NCBI GenBank assembly: GCA_949825025.1
Contig: OX463780.1
Location: 26,006,118 to 26,070,117 of the forward strand
Direction of reading: 5' to 3'
Source of the DNA: Siphlonurus alternatus
Taxonomy: Eukaryota; Arthropoda; Insecta; Ephemeroptera; Siphlonuridae
DNA length: 64,000 bases
The position numbers and the translations under genes were made by a program. The notes under the pieces were generated by a model. It worked only from the letters and a program-made list of their open reading frames with translations, searched no databases and had not been told where the DNA came from. This document shows positions 28,801 to 44,200 of the stretch, in pieces (positions within the stretch are counted from its first letter, which is position 1; the number at the start of each line of letters is the position of its first letter).

Positions 28801-31687
28801 TAACATATATATAGTAGTTTACTAGGCAAGTCAATTGGTTTCTGGACTCCAAAATTCACAAGATTATTTTAATGACCGAGTTGTTTTGTTTCTTCAATTC
28901 TTACAATATTTATAAACTTCATCAATAGCAAGTTCAATTTTAGAACATTAAATTTTGTTTAGGTTTTAAATTTTGTTCCTAAAGTATATACAGTACCTAT
29001 CAAATTAACTTAAAAATGTTAATATTTGTTATCTGATGACAAGTGTGAGTCTATAATTCTATATTTAACACATATAAAATATTAATTAACTTTTGCTATT
29101 ACGTTAACTAAAAAAACTTTTAATCCATATGTTATGATTCATGGAGAGTTAGTTTCAATTTAACTTAACAATACTAATCAAAGGCTAGTGAGAAAACTGG
29201 TTATCTTGTTGAACATTTCTTCGTAACTCCCACCCCAAGTGCTTCAACAAATTTGAAATAAGCGTAGTATGTTTCTGACTGGCTCACAACTATGCTACAC
29301 AGAGGATGAAAACCCTGAAATGGCCTTGACCTGCAACTGCTGCAAAATTCTCACCTGAGTGCCAGTGGTGCAGGGCTCGGCCATGTCGACTGCCATCTCC
29401 AGCAGGAAGACAGCCAGCGAGAGGGCTTGCTCGGGCACGTTTTGTGTGCGCAGGGCTCTGAACAGGATGGCAAACACCATGGCATGGAAGGTGCGTGAGC
29501 AGAGCAGGCGACGAGGGTCCTCGTAGGCTTCACTGCAGGGCGAGGGTAGGCGGAATGGCGGCCAGGGGGTGGCACCGGCACGAACCTGACCTGTCTGTCT
29601 GGCACTGAGGAGAGAGAGAGGTCAGACAAAAGAACAAAGCAAGAGATTGTGTGACATTAATGCAAATAGATGAAAGGCAGTGAAAAAAAGACAAGAGGAC
29701 TTTAATGTGTAATTTGTTTTTATTTTTTAAGATTTAATTTTGCTACTGTATTTATTTATAAGTTTACTTAATAGCAAAATAAATTAACAGCTGAAAGATA
29801 AAAAAGTGATTTTTTTATTATTCCATATGTTTATATATACACACATATAATATATATATATATTAAATATTTTGTGAATTCTGGAGAAATCTGTACTTAC
29901 TACTCTGTGAAGTGGTCCATAGATGACTGGAAGTCCCTTCTGTGTACTGCTCTCAGCAACACATGCACTGGGTCGTACATGTTCTCCCATACATGTGCCT
30001 TAGGAGCGTACATGCCTTGTTGCATGTTACCACTTGCCTCGAAATTCGGGGCACGGTAGTCAGCAACCTGAAAATACACAAATGTTAAGTGATTTCAAAA
30101 GAATTTGAAACGAAAAGATCCAGAAACCATAAAAAAGCAAAAGTTGACATGAATGATTTTTTTTTTAATTTAATAAAAAAAATTAAAAATAGGGAAAGTT
30201 TTGTTAAAGTGTAAGCTACTCAAACTAAATATTAGAGTGTGATTTCTATATTTATTGCACACAGATTGAAGACAAAAGTTAGGTTGACAAGGTTACCTCT
30301 GAAAGCTCGCTCTCGAAGTCTCTCCCCTGGTAGTTTCCACAGCGCTCGGGCATCAGCTCGAGCAGCTGACTGTGAGTCTTGTCACCCATGCAGAGCAGCG
30401 TCACCATCTCCAGTTGGGTCAGCGCCACGTCACTCAGTCCTGAGAAACAAGCAGCAAGTGAGTATTTCAATTGTTTGCTGTCTCATTTTCAGTTTTTGGG
30501 GGGTTTTAAATTGTCTACAAAAATGACAAAGTGGCAAACCTATTTTTTTTTTTTTTTGCCTATAGGTTACAATATTTTATACTATTAACTCCGTTTAATG
30601 AAACAATTTAAAACTTTGTGATGTTCAGGTTGTCTACTTACCAAGATTGGTACGCACACTCATGAGAGTGGCAAGGAAGGTGAGGAAGCTCTCCAGCATC
30701 GCCATGTCATGCTCGCCCTCCAGGAACGAGTTGGTGGTGAACGGAGCGAGGCTCATCCATTCCTTGATATGGAACCTGGAGGGAGGGAATAAATGTGTCA
30801 CAGAGGGTAGGAATAATAATAATAACCTGCCCAAAGGAATGAAAAATTGCAATTTGAGTTAGGTACCGTCACAGCATGATAGTCAGTACTGTGATTGTGG
30901 ACCTTGTTAATCATGAGTCTGATTTTTAAAGTTAGATTATTATTTTTTAAATATTAACTACTGTAGAGAGTACTCTAATCAGAATCATATTTAATGAACA
31001 GCAGATTTTTTTTTTTTTTTTTTTTTTTTTTCAATTAAGGAATTCTAATATGTAGTTACTTGGTGAAAAAACATAAAATAAATTTGGTTTTCTGTTATCA
31101 GTACCAAAAATTTGACAGTTTTTTACTTTTTAGTCAAGGAAAAAAATATATATATTTTATTTTGTGAGGTGCATTGAAAATATATATGTATGCATTAAAT
31201 ACCAATCTGAAAGAAAATTGATGCACTTGATAGCTTACTTGTCCGAGACGGTATCAAGGAAGGTGGCAGGTGGCAGCTGAGTGGCACACACTTGCAACAG
31301 GTAAATGTCAGCGTCCACCATGGAGTTGCAGAAGTTGCACTGGATGTACGTCATGGCCTGGCCCTTGATCTGGAGTCCGTTCCGAACCCACATACCTCCC
31401 AGGATCTCATAGAATGCAACCTGAGAACACGAGAGAAGTGAGTCTTTAGGGTCAGAACTATTGGCATTCAAGGTTGAACAATGCACCCTTAAACTAATAA
31501 TTTCATTTAAAAAAATAAATTAATACAATTCTATACCTGAATACATAACTACAGTATATTACATTTATGTATCTTTCTTTTCTTTACTTTTCGTTTATTT
31601 GCTTAAAAACTATCCCTAAAAATCTAAAAATATTATAACTGTAATCAATGTTATTCAATAATATAAGTATAAAATTTACTGCATTTT

Positions 31688-31766
<79 letters not shown>

Positions 31767-34700
31767 TTATAATTCCCTCATGAATACATAAAAAACAAGT
31801 CAGAGGCAGGAGACACCAAACAGTCCAAGCAGAACCTAACACTTAAATGTTCATTGAATATAATTACAACTACAATTATCAAACAGTGTAATTATTTATT
31901 TCATTACATCAAGTTATAATGAAACTTGAATTTTGGTTACATAATAAAAATAAATGAAATTCTACTGTATATTATATGATTCCCAAAAACTTCCAATAAG
32001 TATTAGCAAAGAACATAAAAGTATTTTTTTTTTATACTAGTGGACCATATTAACAGTAAAATTAATCACGAAACAAATGTCTTTATTAAATAATTGCTTA
32101 ATAATATAATAAAACTATAATGTCTTATAATGCCAGACATTTCTCTTCTCACAACCATATATGAAGCAAGTTCTTTGTAATGATTTAGTTCGTTAGTAGT
32201 ATCAAGTGTTTTATTTACAAGATTATACCAACGTCGGCCTTGGCAGAGTGCAGAAGAATAACAAGGTATTTAAATCGAGCTCGAGCCACACCTGTGTAAA
32301 CTGAAGAAAAAAAAACTTGCTGCACTGAGAAAACTGCACATGTGTGTGAATAATATATAATACCATGATGTTGCATGTGAATAGGAATGAGTTATGCATC
32401 ACCCACGAACTATTTACTAATAAGTAAGTACACAGTCTTTGTGCATCACTCCTATACTGCTAGATTACAGAAAAAAAAAAAAACGATTTCAGAGTAGCCA
32501 GAAAAAGCATAATATAATTGGTATATACTGTATAATATATAAAATTATAAAAACTCAATCAAATGAGAATCATGAATCAGATTTTCCTTTTAATATTCCT
32601 TTAGGTTCATCAGATTCTCGATTCACGAGTCGATTGTGTATTATTTATGAATAGATGTACAATAAAACATTATTGCTGGGTGTGTGTGTGCTTAAATTTA
32701 GTGTTTATTTCTATATAGTAAGTAAGAATTTAGAGAAATTATAGGATGTTAATTAATGTAATAACTACAAAATACGCGCACCTTCATGATTTCATTGGTT
32801 ACATAATTTTTCAAATTATAAATCGATACTACAATACAAACAAATGCATCAAATTTGTTGAAATTTTGAGTAACCCCTCGATAAAGACTATCGATAATAT
32901 CGATATTTGTAACTTTTTGCATGGCTCTACACTGCTTAATATGCAGATTGACCCACGTGACTACATGCATGCAGGCTTCCTCTGCCTGGCCTCATGTCAC
33001 GCTGGAAGCACGCACCGCTGCAGTCACAATTTAATTAGCAAGGGAGGTGGCGGGCGCGACCGGCCGTGAAGCCTTCCTCGCAATCCGCGGTGTTTTATAC
33101 CTAACGTGCAGGGTCAGCTACATTGATAGCATGACTGCTGACCACTGTGTATTAATAAAACACAGCAGGAGTCACCGAATCATGATGTAATAGTAAATAA
33201 TAAAATACTTTATGAATACCAGCACGGCAGTATATTTTGCAGAATTGATGGTAATTTAATTTCTCATTAAAGCAGTAAACTTTCATAATATTTATGATGT
33301 ATTTAAAAAAATAATACTGAAACTAACAAAATTTTAAATTATATAATATGTGTATGCATAATTGTTTTAATTCAAACTGTACTAAAAATTTCATATATGT
33401 GTGATGCAATGTTTTTCATTTAAATAAATTAAATAAAGATTATTACGATAAAAGTAAAACAAGACATTATACAAATATGAATATAATTGTTCATAACTGG
33501 CTTATGGTGAAAATTTTAATAATTTCTTTTAACTAGAACTAGAAGATATATATGGCATTCCCAGAAACTTTGTGAGAAGCCTCACTAATCAGCTGTTCGG
33601 GATTCTTGTGACTCGACGTTGCCACCTTGCATGTGCGAATCCTCGGAGTGACGCAAGATACTATAGGCGCTCACAAGTTACTGGAGAACAATCGCCTCGC
33701 TGGAGGTCATCGCCTGCAACCGCTCTCTTCCATCGACCGTTGGATCGAGTGGAACTGCTCGGAGATTGGCCAAGCACAGTCACGTGACTCGGTGCAAAAA
33801 AAAAAAAATAAATAAATAAAATACTGTGGTTACCTCCATGCAGTAATTGTTACGTTTATTACCTAGTCAATTTATCAGTAGTTCAAATATCAGGAAAAAA
33901 ATGAAATGAACCAAAAATTCATAAGGAAGTAGAGTATAATAACTTGCAATATTTTAGTTTTAACCACGAACCAAACTAGAAATATCGTTACCTCTCCACA
34001 CATATAATAGGTTTGAAAGCGTCACATTGCAAATTACGAGAAAAAAAATACAGTCATGCAAACGCGGTTTGATATACGTCACGTTCTGTACCACGTGATC
34101 AGATTTCGCCTCCTCTTTAGTTGTCTGTCTGGTTTACCGCGTCGTTAACTGGCCTAGAGAGCTTCAGTTTTCATCGAGCAAGCGTCGACTAGAGTGTTGT
34201 GTTATGGCGCGGAGCGGTCCATCCTTACATCGACACGTGCATGTGCACGTGTTACTGGTGCTGCTGCTCACCTCCACTTGTACCCCACAACTAGAAGAAC
34301 TGTCCGTCGCTATAGAAGTTGTACATTTGGTACGCGCCCTCGGAGTGGAAGTAGCAAAGACATGGAAGGCGTTAGCCCAGGAAGGCTCAGAAATGGGTCT
34401 AGATGTACAAGGTACCAATAATAAAGAAGACCGGTTGTTGGAGCATATTCAGAAGCTCGGACAGCAAGTGGATGATGCTGCCAGACGTAGTGAGGGTGCT
34501 GTGACGTCACTTTTAGCCGCCCAGCGTTCTCTACCCTCACTGCTGAGGTATGAGCTTCGCCTGGATGGACTGTCCGAACTTGCCCACCACGTGGACTCGC
34601 TGTATCGAACGATGTCTCAGTATACGAACGCCGCGGCGAGACACACGCTCGAGAAACATACGCTCGAGGACTTTGCACATACGGCGGTGTCTCATGGACA

Positions 34701-35200
34701 TGGCTCGGTGAGACGTCTGCTGGACCAGATGCACACCGCTTTGTTGGGGAGGTCAGCTGGCGCCACTAGTGGCACTGCGAGGAGCCTCGACCGTGGTGTA
34801 CTTGCACTCATGAAGCAAGCCATAGAGGTAAGAGAAGTGGACATGAATGACCGTTACTAGCTGTAACTGGCTCAAGTGGGTGTGCCTTCTAAATGGGGTT
34901 ACCTAGGTTTTTGTTTAAATATATGTCACAGTACAGAAAACTCATCCTGGTCCATATCCTCTCCTCACTAATAAAGATTTATTGCTGACCTTCCCTCACC
35001 ATGTCTATATCCCATAAATCTATTAATCTATATACCGCATGGAGCGTGCCTCAATGAACCTAATTCATATCAAGCCACTTAGCGTGTTAAAATTTGTCGA
35101 GACCTTATTTCAAATTTCAATAGTTCATAAAAGTACATTTACAAGTCACAATCTTCTCTATAAAAATCAATTCAAGAAAAATTAATTTTAGCTATGTATC

Positions 35201-35234
<34 letters not shown>

Positions 35235-38200
35235 GAATTAATACTTTTAAATCCATTTTGTATTCTAATCATGTTAATCTCATTTGCATGGTTTGAAATT
35301 ATATTACATAATGATATTCAAAATATTATTTGAGAAACTGGATGCTGTAGCAGTTCTCAAAATTTAAGTAATTGGGTTTATTTTACGTATTGCCATGATA
35401 CTGCATAGCCTGTAGGTGCATGACAGTAGCGATTAACAGTGTCCTCGACATCTTGCAGAGAAGACAACGACTAGAAAGTTAATATGTTTTAAGCATCTGC
35501 AAACGCAATAAAAGACAAATTAATTAACAAGTCACCGTACATGTCGAAAGATAAACTGTGCACGCAGGCCTACCAAAGTCACTGCATGGCAAATTAAACA
35601 GTAATTATTTTTTTCTTAGTCATACAATTACTGTATTCTGCCTTTATTAATCAACTGAGTAAATAAACCTTTCATGTTGTCACGAGTAAATTGCTCCATA
35701 AATGACGCGTTTAGGAAGATATTGTAATGAAACTCACTTCATTTCGATATGACACGTCCGCTTTATTCTAAAAATCTGACAATTTACTCACTTCAAAACA
35801 AATGTTTATATTAAAATGGAGAGATGATTGTAATGCTTGTCTTTAATTTCTAAGAATTTTCTTATCAGCATTATTTGGAGTTAGGAAAAAAAAAAAAAAA
35901 ACAATCCTCAATCATAGATGGCAGCGGTGTCCATCAACACCATTAATATCTATAATCTATATACACATACATGCAGTAATGAATATACAAAACATTCCTC
36001 CCAGCATTTGTGCAGAGGTGGAAGTACAAAGCTAGGTAATTTGGTAAATGCCAATAGTCCTTACTCAAAAGACCAAATATCGTCTGGGGGAGATACATTT
36101 TAAGGCTAAGTAATCTAAAAGTAAAATATAATTTTTGACTAAAAATCTCTATCCAGGAACCACAATAAGTGGAGTGTTTTACTATCGGAACCAAAAAGGT
36201 GTGCCCCTCTCCTTATGGGAGTTATATGCTATATTCAGGGGCACACCTTTTTGGTTCCGATAGTAGTAGAATTTCATCCCCTTTAGTGTAGTATTTTAAT
36301 AAATATTTTAATTTTATTTCTTTATTTATTTTTTTATATGGATTCTATATCCACATGACTGACAATATACGACTGCTAATCCTATAATAATGTTAATAGA
36401 TTTACACAATGTTGACATACCCTTCGGAGGCTCCCAATATTATTTTAATTACTCCTCTCATGCAGCATTATTACTGCAATAAGGACTAACTAATATAACG
36501 TTGCATGCAGAAAACGACCTTAATTGCACGGGTCACGGAGTAACCTTGTCACCAACGATTGTCATGTGATGCCAACATAACGATAATGTTATTAACAATG
36601 AAACCCTGTCAATACCGGCAGAATGTATTAGTGAATAGAGCTGGTTATATTACATGTCTTATGTGCATGTAAACTTTGAATCTGCATTAATATAAGGCCA
36701 TAATGATTTCACTTATTTACTTAATTATTTATTACTTTTTATAGTTAAATTTAGTGTTATAGTTCTTCATAGAAATGAAAAATAATTGCAACTTTTTTTT
36801 TATCTGTTCAAATTCTTGTATCTAGATGACATACAGTTATACCATGTGAAATATTATACACATACAAACCGGAAAAAATAAAACTTGTAAGTGTGTATAT
36901 TTACTATGCAAAAATCAATAGGCACATAACACGTATGTAATTGGTTTACATGGATACGAATATTAAATTTCTAATGTTAACTAAAAAGCGTTGATCCATT
37001 GGTACCCAAAAGTGACGGGCTATGCAGATTCGCAGAACGCTATTATCATAGTGAAGCCTGTAGCTGTTTGTGAATCACGTAAGATTGCGGTGTTGACGTC
37101 AGACTGTAAATGAACATAGGCTAGCTCCCAGATATCAAACATAATTACCGTCTTTATGAGTCACGTGAATAAAAAAAATGGATAGCACGTGTGTAATTAT
37201 ACTGCTTCTGATGCGTAAAGAAGTTTGCAGAGCATAGATTAATTAGAGGAAGCGGAGAGATAAACTTCTACATGGCGTCGTACATCTACTATATTGTTAT
37301 TTTTAATCATACGATGTACTCTTGCTCATTTCCTCTTTTTATTTGCAATTATCATTAACAACAAACACAAATGCCATGCCTATTAAGTTTATAATATGTA
37401 TATAATAAATTTTATGGTGAAAAAGCGTTCAACATTTACAAGTTCTTTTGATAATTGAATGAGATGGTATACATCAATTAATAACCCGAAGAATATTTCT
37501 ATAGCATTTTATGTTAATAAGAGAAAACCGTCTATTAAAAAAGTAGTTTCAGTGAAGAGAAACTGTAAGTTGTTATATCACAATTCAATGATATTATTTC
37601 ATTTTCAACAAAAAATAGTTCCAGTGCTTTTAAGTGCGATGAATGACGAACTTGACTAGCTGTGAAGTTCACCGACACGATGCCAACGACAGTCAAGGTC
37701 GAGGGCGATCGGTTTCCGGACGATATGTTGGCACAGTGCATGGTGGGCGTATGTTTATAAGTCATATCATGTCACAAGCATATTTAGTTTTTGCTCCCAC
37801 ATGACACATAAAAAACATTTTTATATATATACTGCTCTTTGAAATTGTAATTTGACATAATAAGCGATTTTATTTTGAAAGTAATGGGTGCGATTCACGA
37901 AGCAGTTAGCCAGGTTTCTAACCACGTTTAGCTTAACCACGTTTAAATATACATTTGTTGCATGTTAAACCACCTAGTTAAACGTGGTTAGAAACCTGGC
38001 TAACTGCTTCGTGAATCGTGCCCATTATGTCGACACGTCGTGGTATTGTCTACACTATATCCGAAGTCGACTAATAGTTAGATTTTGGAAATTAAGATGC
38101 TACCACGATGATTGTATAATTATTATATGAGACTCATAAGTATTAAAATTATGAAAATATTGAATAAAAACTTAACAAAAATTAGAGGGAACTAGAGCTG

Positions 38201-41200
38201 GCATGATGACTCCCACTGTCCACTGCTATACTTTGGACGTCCAAGTCTGAATATTTTGGCAAATACATAAGTGTCAAAATTTGCGAACACATTACAATTG
38301 TCATAATTGGTAAAATATACACATCCGCTGACGGTACAATTTTTACTTTTACTTAATATAACGACTAGTGTACGGGACACGCTCCATATTCCTCCTCGTG
38401 ACGAATGCAGCTGACTGGTCGTACTGTCAGAGGAAAGCGGTTGTTGCTGCAGGTGTGGCCGCCGCAGTTTCACTCTCGCCGCACGGACCGGTGCACGCGG
38501 TGACCGAACTTAAAGCCAGGATGCGCCACTCGGACCGCGGCACTTTCCACCCGCCCGCTACCGACCTACCGAGAACCATTCTACGTAATGACCGTGTCAC
38601 TGGCCCATCAAAACTCTGACAATCTCTCATTAAGTCAATGAGCTGACCTTTATCAGACCATGCTATATCAGTACCGTTTTATTATTAATTTATAACGCAC
38701 GTGTTATTTTTTTCGTGCCCTTACATGAATTTATCGAACGCAAAGAAGATAAAATAATCAAAATGTAATGCAAAAAAAAAAAAAAAAGTTTTTTATTCTA
38801 CTTGTTATAACGAACATCTGTCTATATGTAAATATGAGGTCATAGTCGACCTCTTGTGACCACCAAACGACCAAACTGGAGAAGATCATGGCGAGGTCAA
38901 CCTTAATTATAATAAAAACAAGCAGCTTCTTTGAAATTGGTGAACAGCAGTACGCAAGAAATATAAAATGACGACACACATGATGGAAGCAGGGAATAAC
39001 ATCTGTTCATAACAATAAATAACAATAATAATCTGTTCCCTGATGGAAGTATGAATCGTTCATTCTTGTATTCAAAACCATTTTTATATATTGCTGATGG
39101 GGTCAAATCGTAAAAAGCCATCCTTTAATCACTTTCAAACTAAAGCAGCATCGATATATTTATATACATTGCAGAATATGCAGACAGTACACTATCTTGT
39201 CTTGATGAGCGTGGAGCACCATACATGCAACAGTTTTGCTGAAAACTTAATTGATTTTATTTTGAGTATTTTTTAAGTGCAAAAAGCTGAAAACTGCAGT
39301 ACCAAAGGTTCGCGTTTGTTGAGTGGTCTCAAGTTGAGGTTTCCTGGATGAGGAAAATGACTCACTCGTGCATGATAATTGTCATTTAGGGCGTACACAG
39401 GGGAAACGACAGACAGATGCTTTGTCTGCTACCAGGAACACGGATGTACATCAGTGTATCTCTTTGAGAGAAGGACAACAAACAGAACGTTTATTTCCAC
39501 AGATTAACGATTCATGGGGGCTGCATGTGAATCTTTTTAAAAGCGAGACGCCGTAGAAATGTTACAAATTTTAGGTCATTGTAAAAATGTACAAGTACAA
39601 ACTAGATCATTTTAAAAAATATACAATGAACAACATACATGTATGAACAAATTTTATTGCAGAAATGAATAGAGGGTACCAAATTATGCTACTTTGAATT
39701 TTTTCAGCTTTTTTTGAGACCCGGAACTATTTTTAAATAATTATTGAAAGTCCTGTGATTTAAGTTGGCACCATTGAATCCTTAATAAAAAGGATAGAGA
39801 CTGGACGCCTATTGACGCCTCCAGGGGGCGTGGCTTTACTTTCAATAATTATTTAAAAATAGTTCTGGGTCTCAAAAAAATTCTGAAAAAATCCAGAGTA
39901 GCATAATTTGGTACCCTCTATTCATTTCTGCAATAAAATGTTTACATGTACATGTTGTCCATTTTAAGTATTACTGTTTACTGTATACTCCTGTCCCTGA
40001 ATTATTATACAATAAAGTTCAATTGAAAAAGACATTGTTCATTATTTGATAGCAGACTACTTCATCATCGGCCGAACAATTAAGTCAATAAATTCCCTTC
40101 TGTTTTCCTTCCGACGAGACAGTTCAGTCTGAAGTATAAATTATTACCAGGCGGTACTGTGAGCTACTTTTCAAGTGACGTGGCCAGGATATTCGCAGAT
40201 ATTAAAATACTATAAGCTTAATTATGCATCACCACCTTCATAGGTCATAGAGCTGTTAATAATTTAACTATACTTTGCACGGTGATAATTTTATACTGTA
40301 CAGTAGCTAGCAATAAAAGTGGTAATCAAGTTAATGCCATGGCATGCATGAAATGATAAAAACCATTATTTTCTGCTTGTGGTAATAAAATAATTATGAT
40401 TTTGTTCTCCCTTTCCAACATATTTCTGCAGCAGATTCTCTTTGCCTTACCAACAGATTCTTGAATTCAATAATTTACGAATCTGCAGAGTTTTAAAGGG
40501 TCGTGACTGTCGTGAGAGAAGCAAAAAGTAATTTTAAGTCTTTATGAGTGAGTCGATCTTAGGGGGGTCGCAGACAGATTTTTATTTTTACGATCGTACG
40601 TTTCTCATTATACGAGTCTTATATGAATTACGAAAATTGTCCTATATAAGTTTCTTACATTATATTATGATGGGTTTCTCCAATATTTAATTATATATAA
40701 ACTATTATATAATGCTTCAGTAGTAACCTTAGAAATTTCGCAACACTCACACGATTGCTTCAAACATTGTTGGACCCGCTAATGTACCCAGCAAAGAAAG
40801 TTAATCTTTGCATAAAACAGTTGAAATAAATTTAATAAATACCGAGCATGCAAATAAAATTACCGGTGTATGGACATCCTAAAATATCACCCAGTTGAGT
40901 ATAATGCATGCATGAAAATATGTAATTTGCTGCAGTGTAAATATCATGTAATCTGATATATAACTATAGGGGCAATAATGCTCGGAGCATGACGGTCACT
41001 CGGTGCGTGCTCTGATATTATCCAAGTCATCAACGGTAAGCTGCGTGCCAGGTTAATGTGAGGCGACACAACAATGCGCTCTCACCATGCAACAGGCCAC
41101 CGCCGCAACAACAATTAACACGAGAGCGCAACAATGACGAAATAAGATGTCATCTCAACACACATACCGACCTGAGTTTTTTTATAACACAATGCAAAAA

Positions 41201-44200
41201 TTATGAGAGAAAATTGTTGATATGAATGGATATGCATCGTAACAATTAACTTGCTGGAGAAACGAAAGTCCAATACAAATTATGAAATTAATAAATGCTT
41301 AAAACAATTTAAACAATTGAATATTTATTTTTATTTATGACTTATGGGAGTTTTCTTGATGCATCCAATATTGCAAAATAAAGTTTAATTAGAAAAGTTT
41401 AACATTAGTAGATAGTTTCAAACTCTGAACTGAGTCTGAACTGCATCATGTGTATATTAATTATTAACATTAGTAGATAGTTTCATAACTCTGAACTGAG
41501 TCTGAACTGCATCATGTGTATATTAATTATACGTTCACTTTCTGCATTAGCTCGATTTTTTTGTATGTAATTAGACAGAAGAGCGATCGAGTGCAGCAGA
41601 AACTGTACAAAGAGCAGCGGTTTACGAACAGATTCGACCTCATAATTTGAGGTCAGTTTACATTCTAAATAAAAATTACAGTACTATTAAAAGCATTAAA
41701 ATTGTTCTCCGCTGGACAACAACATTGCTCGCGGGTGTAAATTGTAATTACATTGCAGCAAGCCTAGTTTGTGTTACAATGGTCGAGATGAAGTAATCTT
41801 TGCTCTGTGCTAATCCAGCTTGGAAACAGTCAGTCGAGTCATCGACCGACTTGCATGCATACGTGAGGCAGCAACGAGCGCAAATACGACGACAAATGAG
41901 ACACAAAAGATCGATCGATGCTTGCCAAAATCTTTTTTATGTTTACAAATTTAACTTCGAAATTATCACAGTTCTGGGAACAAAGAGTCATCACGATATC
42001 TTGATCATTATACTCTCTTTTATATAATATATTATATTATAGTAGCAGTAATCTACATACAGCATGGCTATAATAGAAACTCTTTTTATTAAATTATATT
42101 GGATTACTTTTTTTACATGTCGGAATTTTGAAGTTGAAACTTTTTATCTACGGTTCATTCACTGATGTGCTTAGCTCAGCTTAAATAATATGCTCTCGCA
42201 ACTTCAGAGTTAGACTGAGTTAGTTATGGATATCAGAGGACTATTTATTTGTATGAGCGGAAATTGCAATTTTAACGGCATGAACTGTACACCATGCATC
42301 GCATTACAGGATAGAATAAAATGCAGTGACAAATTGTAGATTTAAATTCCTCAGATCTATTCTATTTCAAAACTTGGAAACAATTTTCAAATAAGTCTAC
42401 GCAGCTGTGCTTAAATTTTTTTGTACAATTTTCTCAGGAAGTCGATACTATTATTAAAGTACTTTAATACTATTGTTATGCAGATGTAATAACAATAACA
42501 AGTGGCACAGAAGCAATCAAATATCTCTTTTCCCAAACGGACTTCAAAACTTTCCAGAGGGCAAGCGACGCCAGAAAAAAGTCTAGTATGTTAATTATTT
42601 CTACATCGATCCGTGTAACAACAAAAAAAATCTAATTTTTTGTGAGTGGTCCATTATGATCACGTGATATGGCCTTCAATTGATCTCTCACTCCCTGCTG
42701 TATCACGAGAGGAGAGCGGGACAGAAGGGGTGGGGACAGCTGTTGCTGAGAGGGGAGCAGTGAGCAGTTCAATCCACGCAGGGCTACCAACAAAAATAAA
42801 AATCACCAGCAACGGGGAAATAAAACAAGTGTCTTGGCTTGCCTTGAGCTAACGCGATTTCAATGTGTCGAATAGTGTGGTGATCAGTGATCACAATCAC
42901 GACTGACCATATGAAGAAAAATGCTGAGTTTCAAAATTCTTAAATAAAAAGGGCGAAGTTTATCGTACAACCTCTGCGTTATTTACTATATTTATTTTTA
43001 ACTTTCACTACTTTGGTAATAGAGATTCAATGACATGCAAATTTACTTGCATTTTAAACCTTTAATTTAAATAAATAGCAACGGAATAACTAAACGCAAA
43101 TAATTCAATTTTTAGTTTATGGCAATGAAAATTAGCACCATATAATAAAGAATACTGTTAGCACCAAAAAGTGACTGCGAGCTGGAGATTTCAATGCAAA
43201 ACAAAATAAACTAAAAGTAGTAATATTATTTCCGTTACATTGGCAACACTGCCACACATCCAAGCGAGCATGCGCAGACTGTGTGCGACTCTCAGAGTGT
43301 CAACAAGCAGCAGCCCACGCAGGCCCAGCAGCCAGCAGCAGTCCAGCAGTACCAAGCGGAGTGCAGTAGTCTTATTAACTTGGATCCAGTGTAGTGCTAC
43401 CTCAAACGTGTCAACTCAAGCTCGTGATGCTGCTCCTTGCAGCTCTGCTGCTGCTTCTCCCGTTTGCACGGGGCGAGCTGCTGCCTCGTTTTGGTGATGA
43501 CCTGGTCACCGAACTGCGCTCTGACCTAAACACCATCGTTGAACAACTGTGGCAAGATGTTGGTGATCCCCGCTGGGTGACCTCCCTCAACAAACAGAAG
43601 AGTGAACCTGGCAAGGAAATAAAGCAAACGGCTTTTGATTTCGGTGCTGAACTCGACGACGTATCCTCTCAACTTGGTCTCGAAAAAGCTACTTCTGGTG
43701 CCAAGTTGTTCCTCGAGCCACTCTGGATGTGGGCTCAGATAGAAGAGCAGCTGATCACGATAGACGGGCTGTACCAGACGATGCGGACACTCGAGAAACG
43801 CTCAGAGTTCGAGCAACAACAGTGGACCGACTTCGCGCAGACTGCCCTGAGTGGTTCACGACCCTCAGTGTCCAAGGCCCTCGAGAGTCTTCATGATCTC
43901 ACCACCAAGGAGGAAGATGGGGGATTACTCAGAAGGATTCCAAGGGTGCTAGAGGTACGGTCGCGGTGTATCGTGTTTACGTCGAAAATATAAAGAAAAA
44001 AAAAAATCAAAATTTTTCATGAAAAACAAGTTACCCAGTTACGTTTTCTTCCCATAAAATTATTATTTTGTTTTGATTGTTTTATAATGTAGCTAACCGA
44101 GCCTAATTTGTGGCTTTTCTTTTTGCCACTAAAAAACGTTGTCCTACACTTTAATAACCTTGGTATCTCAAGTACACTCTGAGATTTTTGTCGTAATTAT

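Larger units (their letters stand above)
34828..43426. other. UBR3 intron 10, between the two first exons of the nested gene
   Basis: No coding exon was recognised. The region holds hairpin elements (36181-36264, 37885-38027, 39655-39940), a 65-bp tandem duplication (41401-41530) and E-boxes at 37162, 37186, 38698 and 42661. GC-richer patches lie at 38400-38600 and 42640-42850. The last 200 bp (from about 43225) is likely promoter and 5' untranslated sequence for exon 1B: it has a GCATGCGCA word (43268-43276, NRF1-like) and a CAG/GCA-rich leader. Confidence 0.45.

Noticed and set aside
25018..29629. Plus-strand and alternate-frame open frames overlapping UBR3 exons
   Set aside because: They are shadows of the minus-strand coding exons. 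The minus frame alone gives phase-consistent splicing and matches UBR3.
31235..31486. Short minus-strand frame ending in a stop right after UBR3 exon 11 (...DTVSDK)
   Set aside because: The apparent stop is read through the donor (AA-GTAAGC). Splicing two bases earlier restores the UBR3 frame with exon 12.
33572..33815. GC-richer open frames 400 bp upstream of exon 1A
   Set aside because: Compared with exons 1A and 1B and not similar. More likely promoter or leader sequence.
38368..38630. GC-rich open frames on both strands in UBR3 intron 10
   Set aside because: Neither strand gives a recognisable protein or phase-compatible splice sites. The GC-richness alone does not support an exon.
42646..42852. 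Open frame upstream of exon 1B
   Set aside because: No similarity to the gene family. It overlaps the likely regulatory region with a TCACGTGA site.
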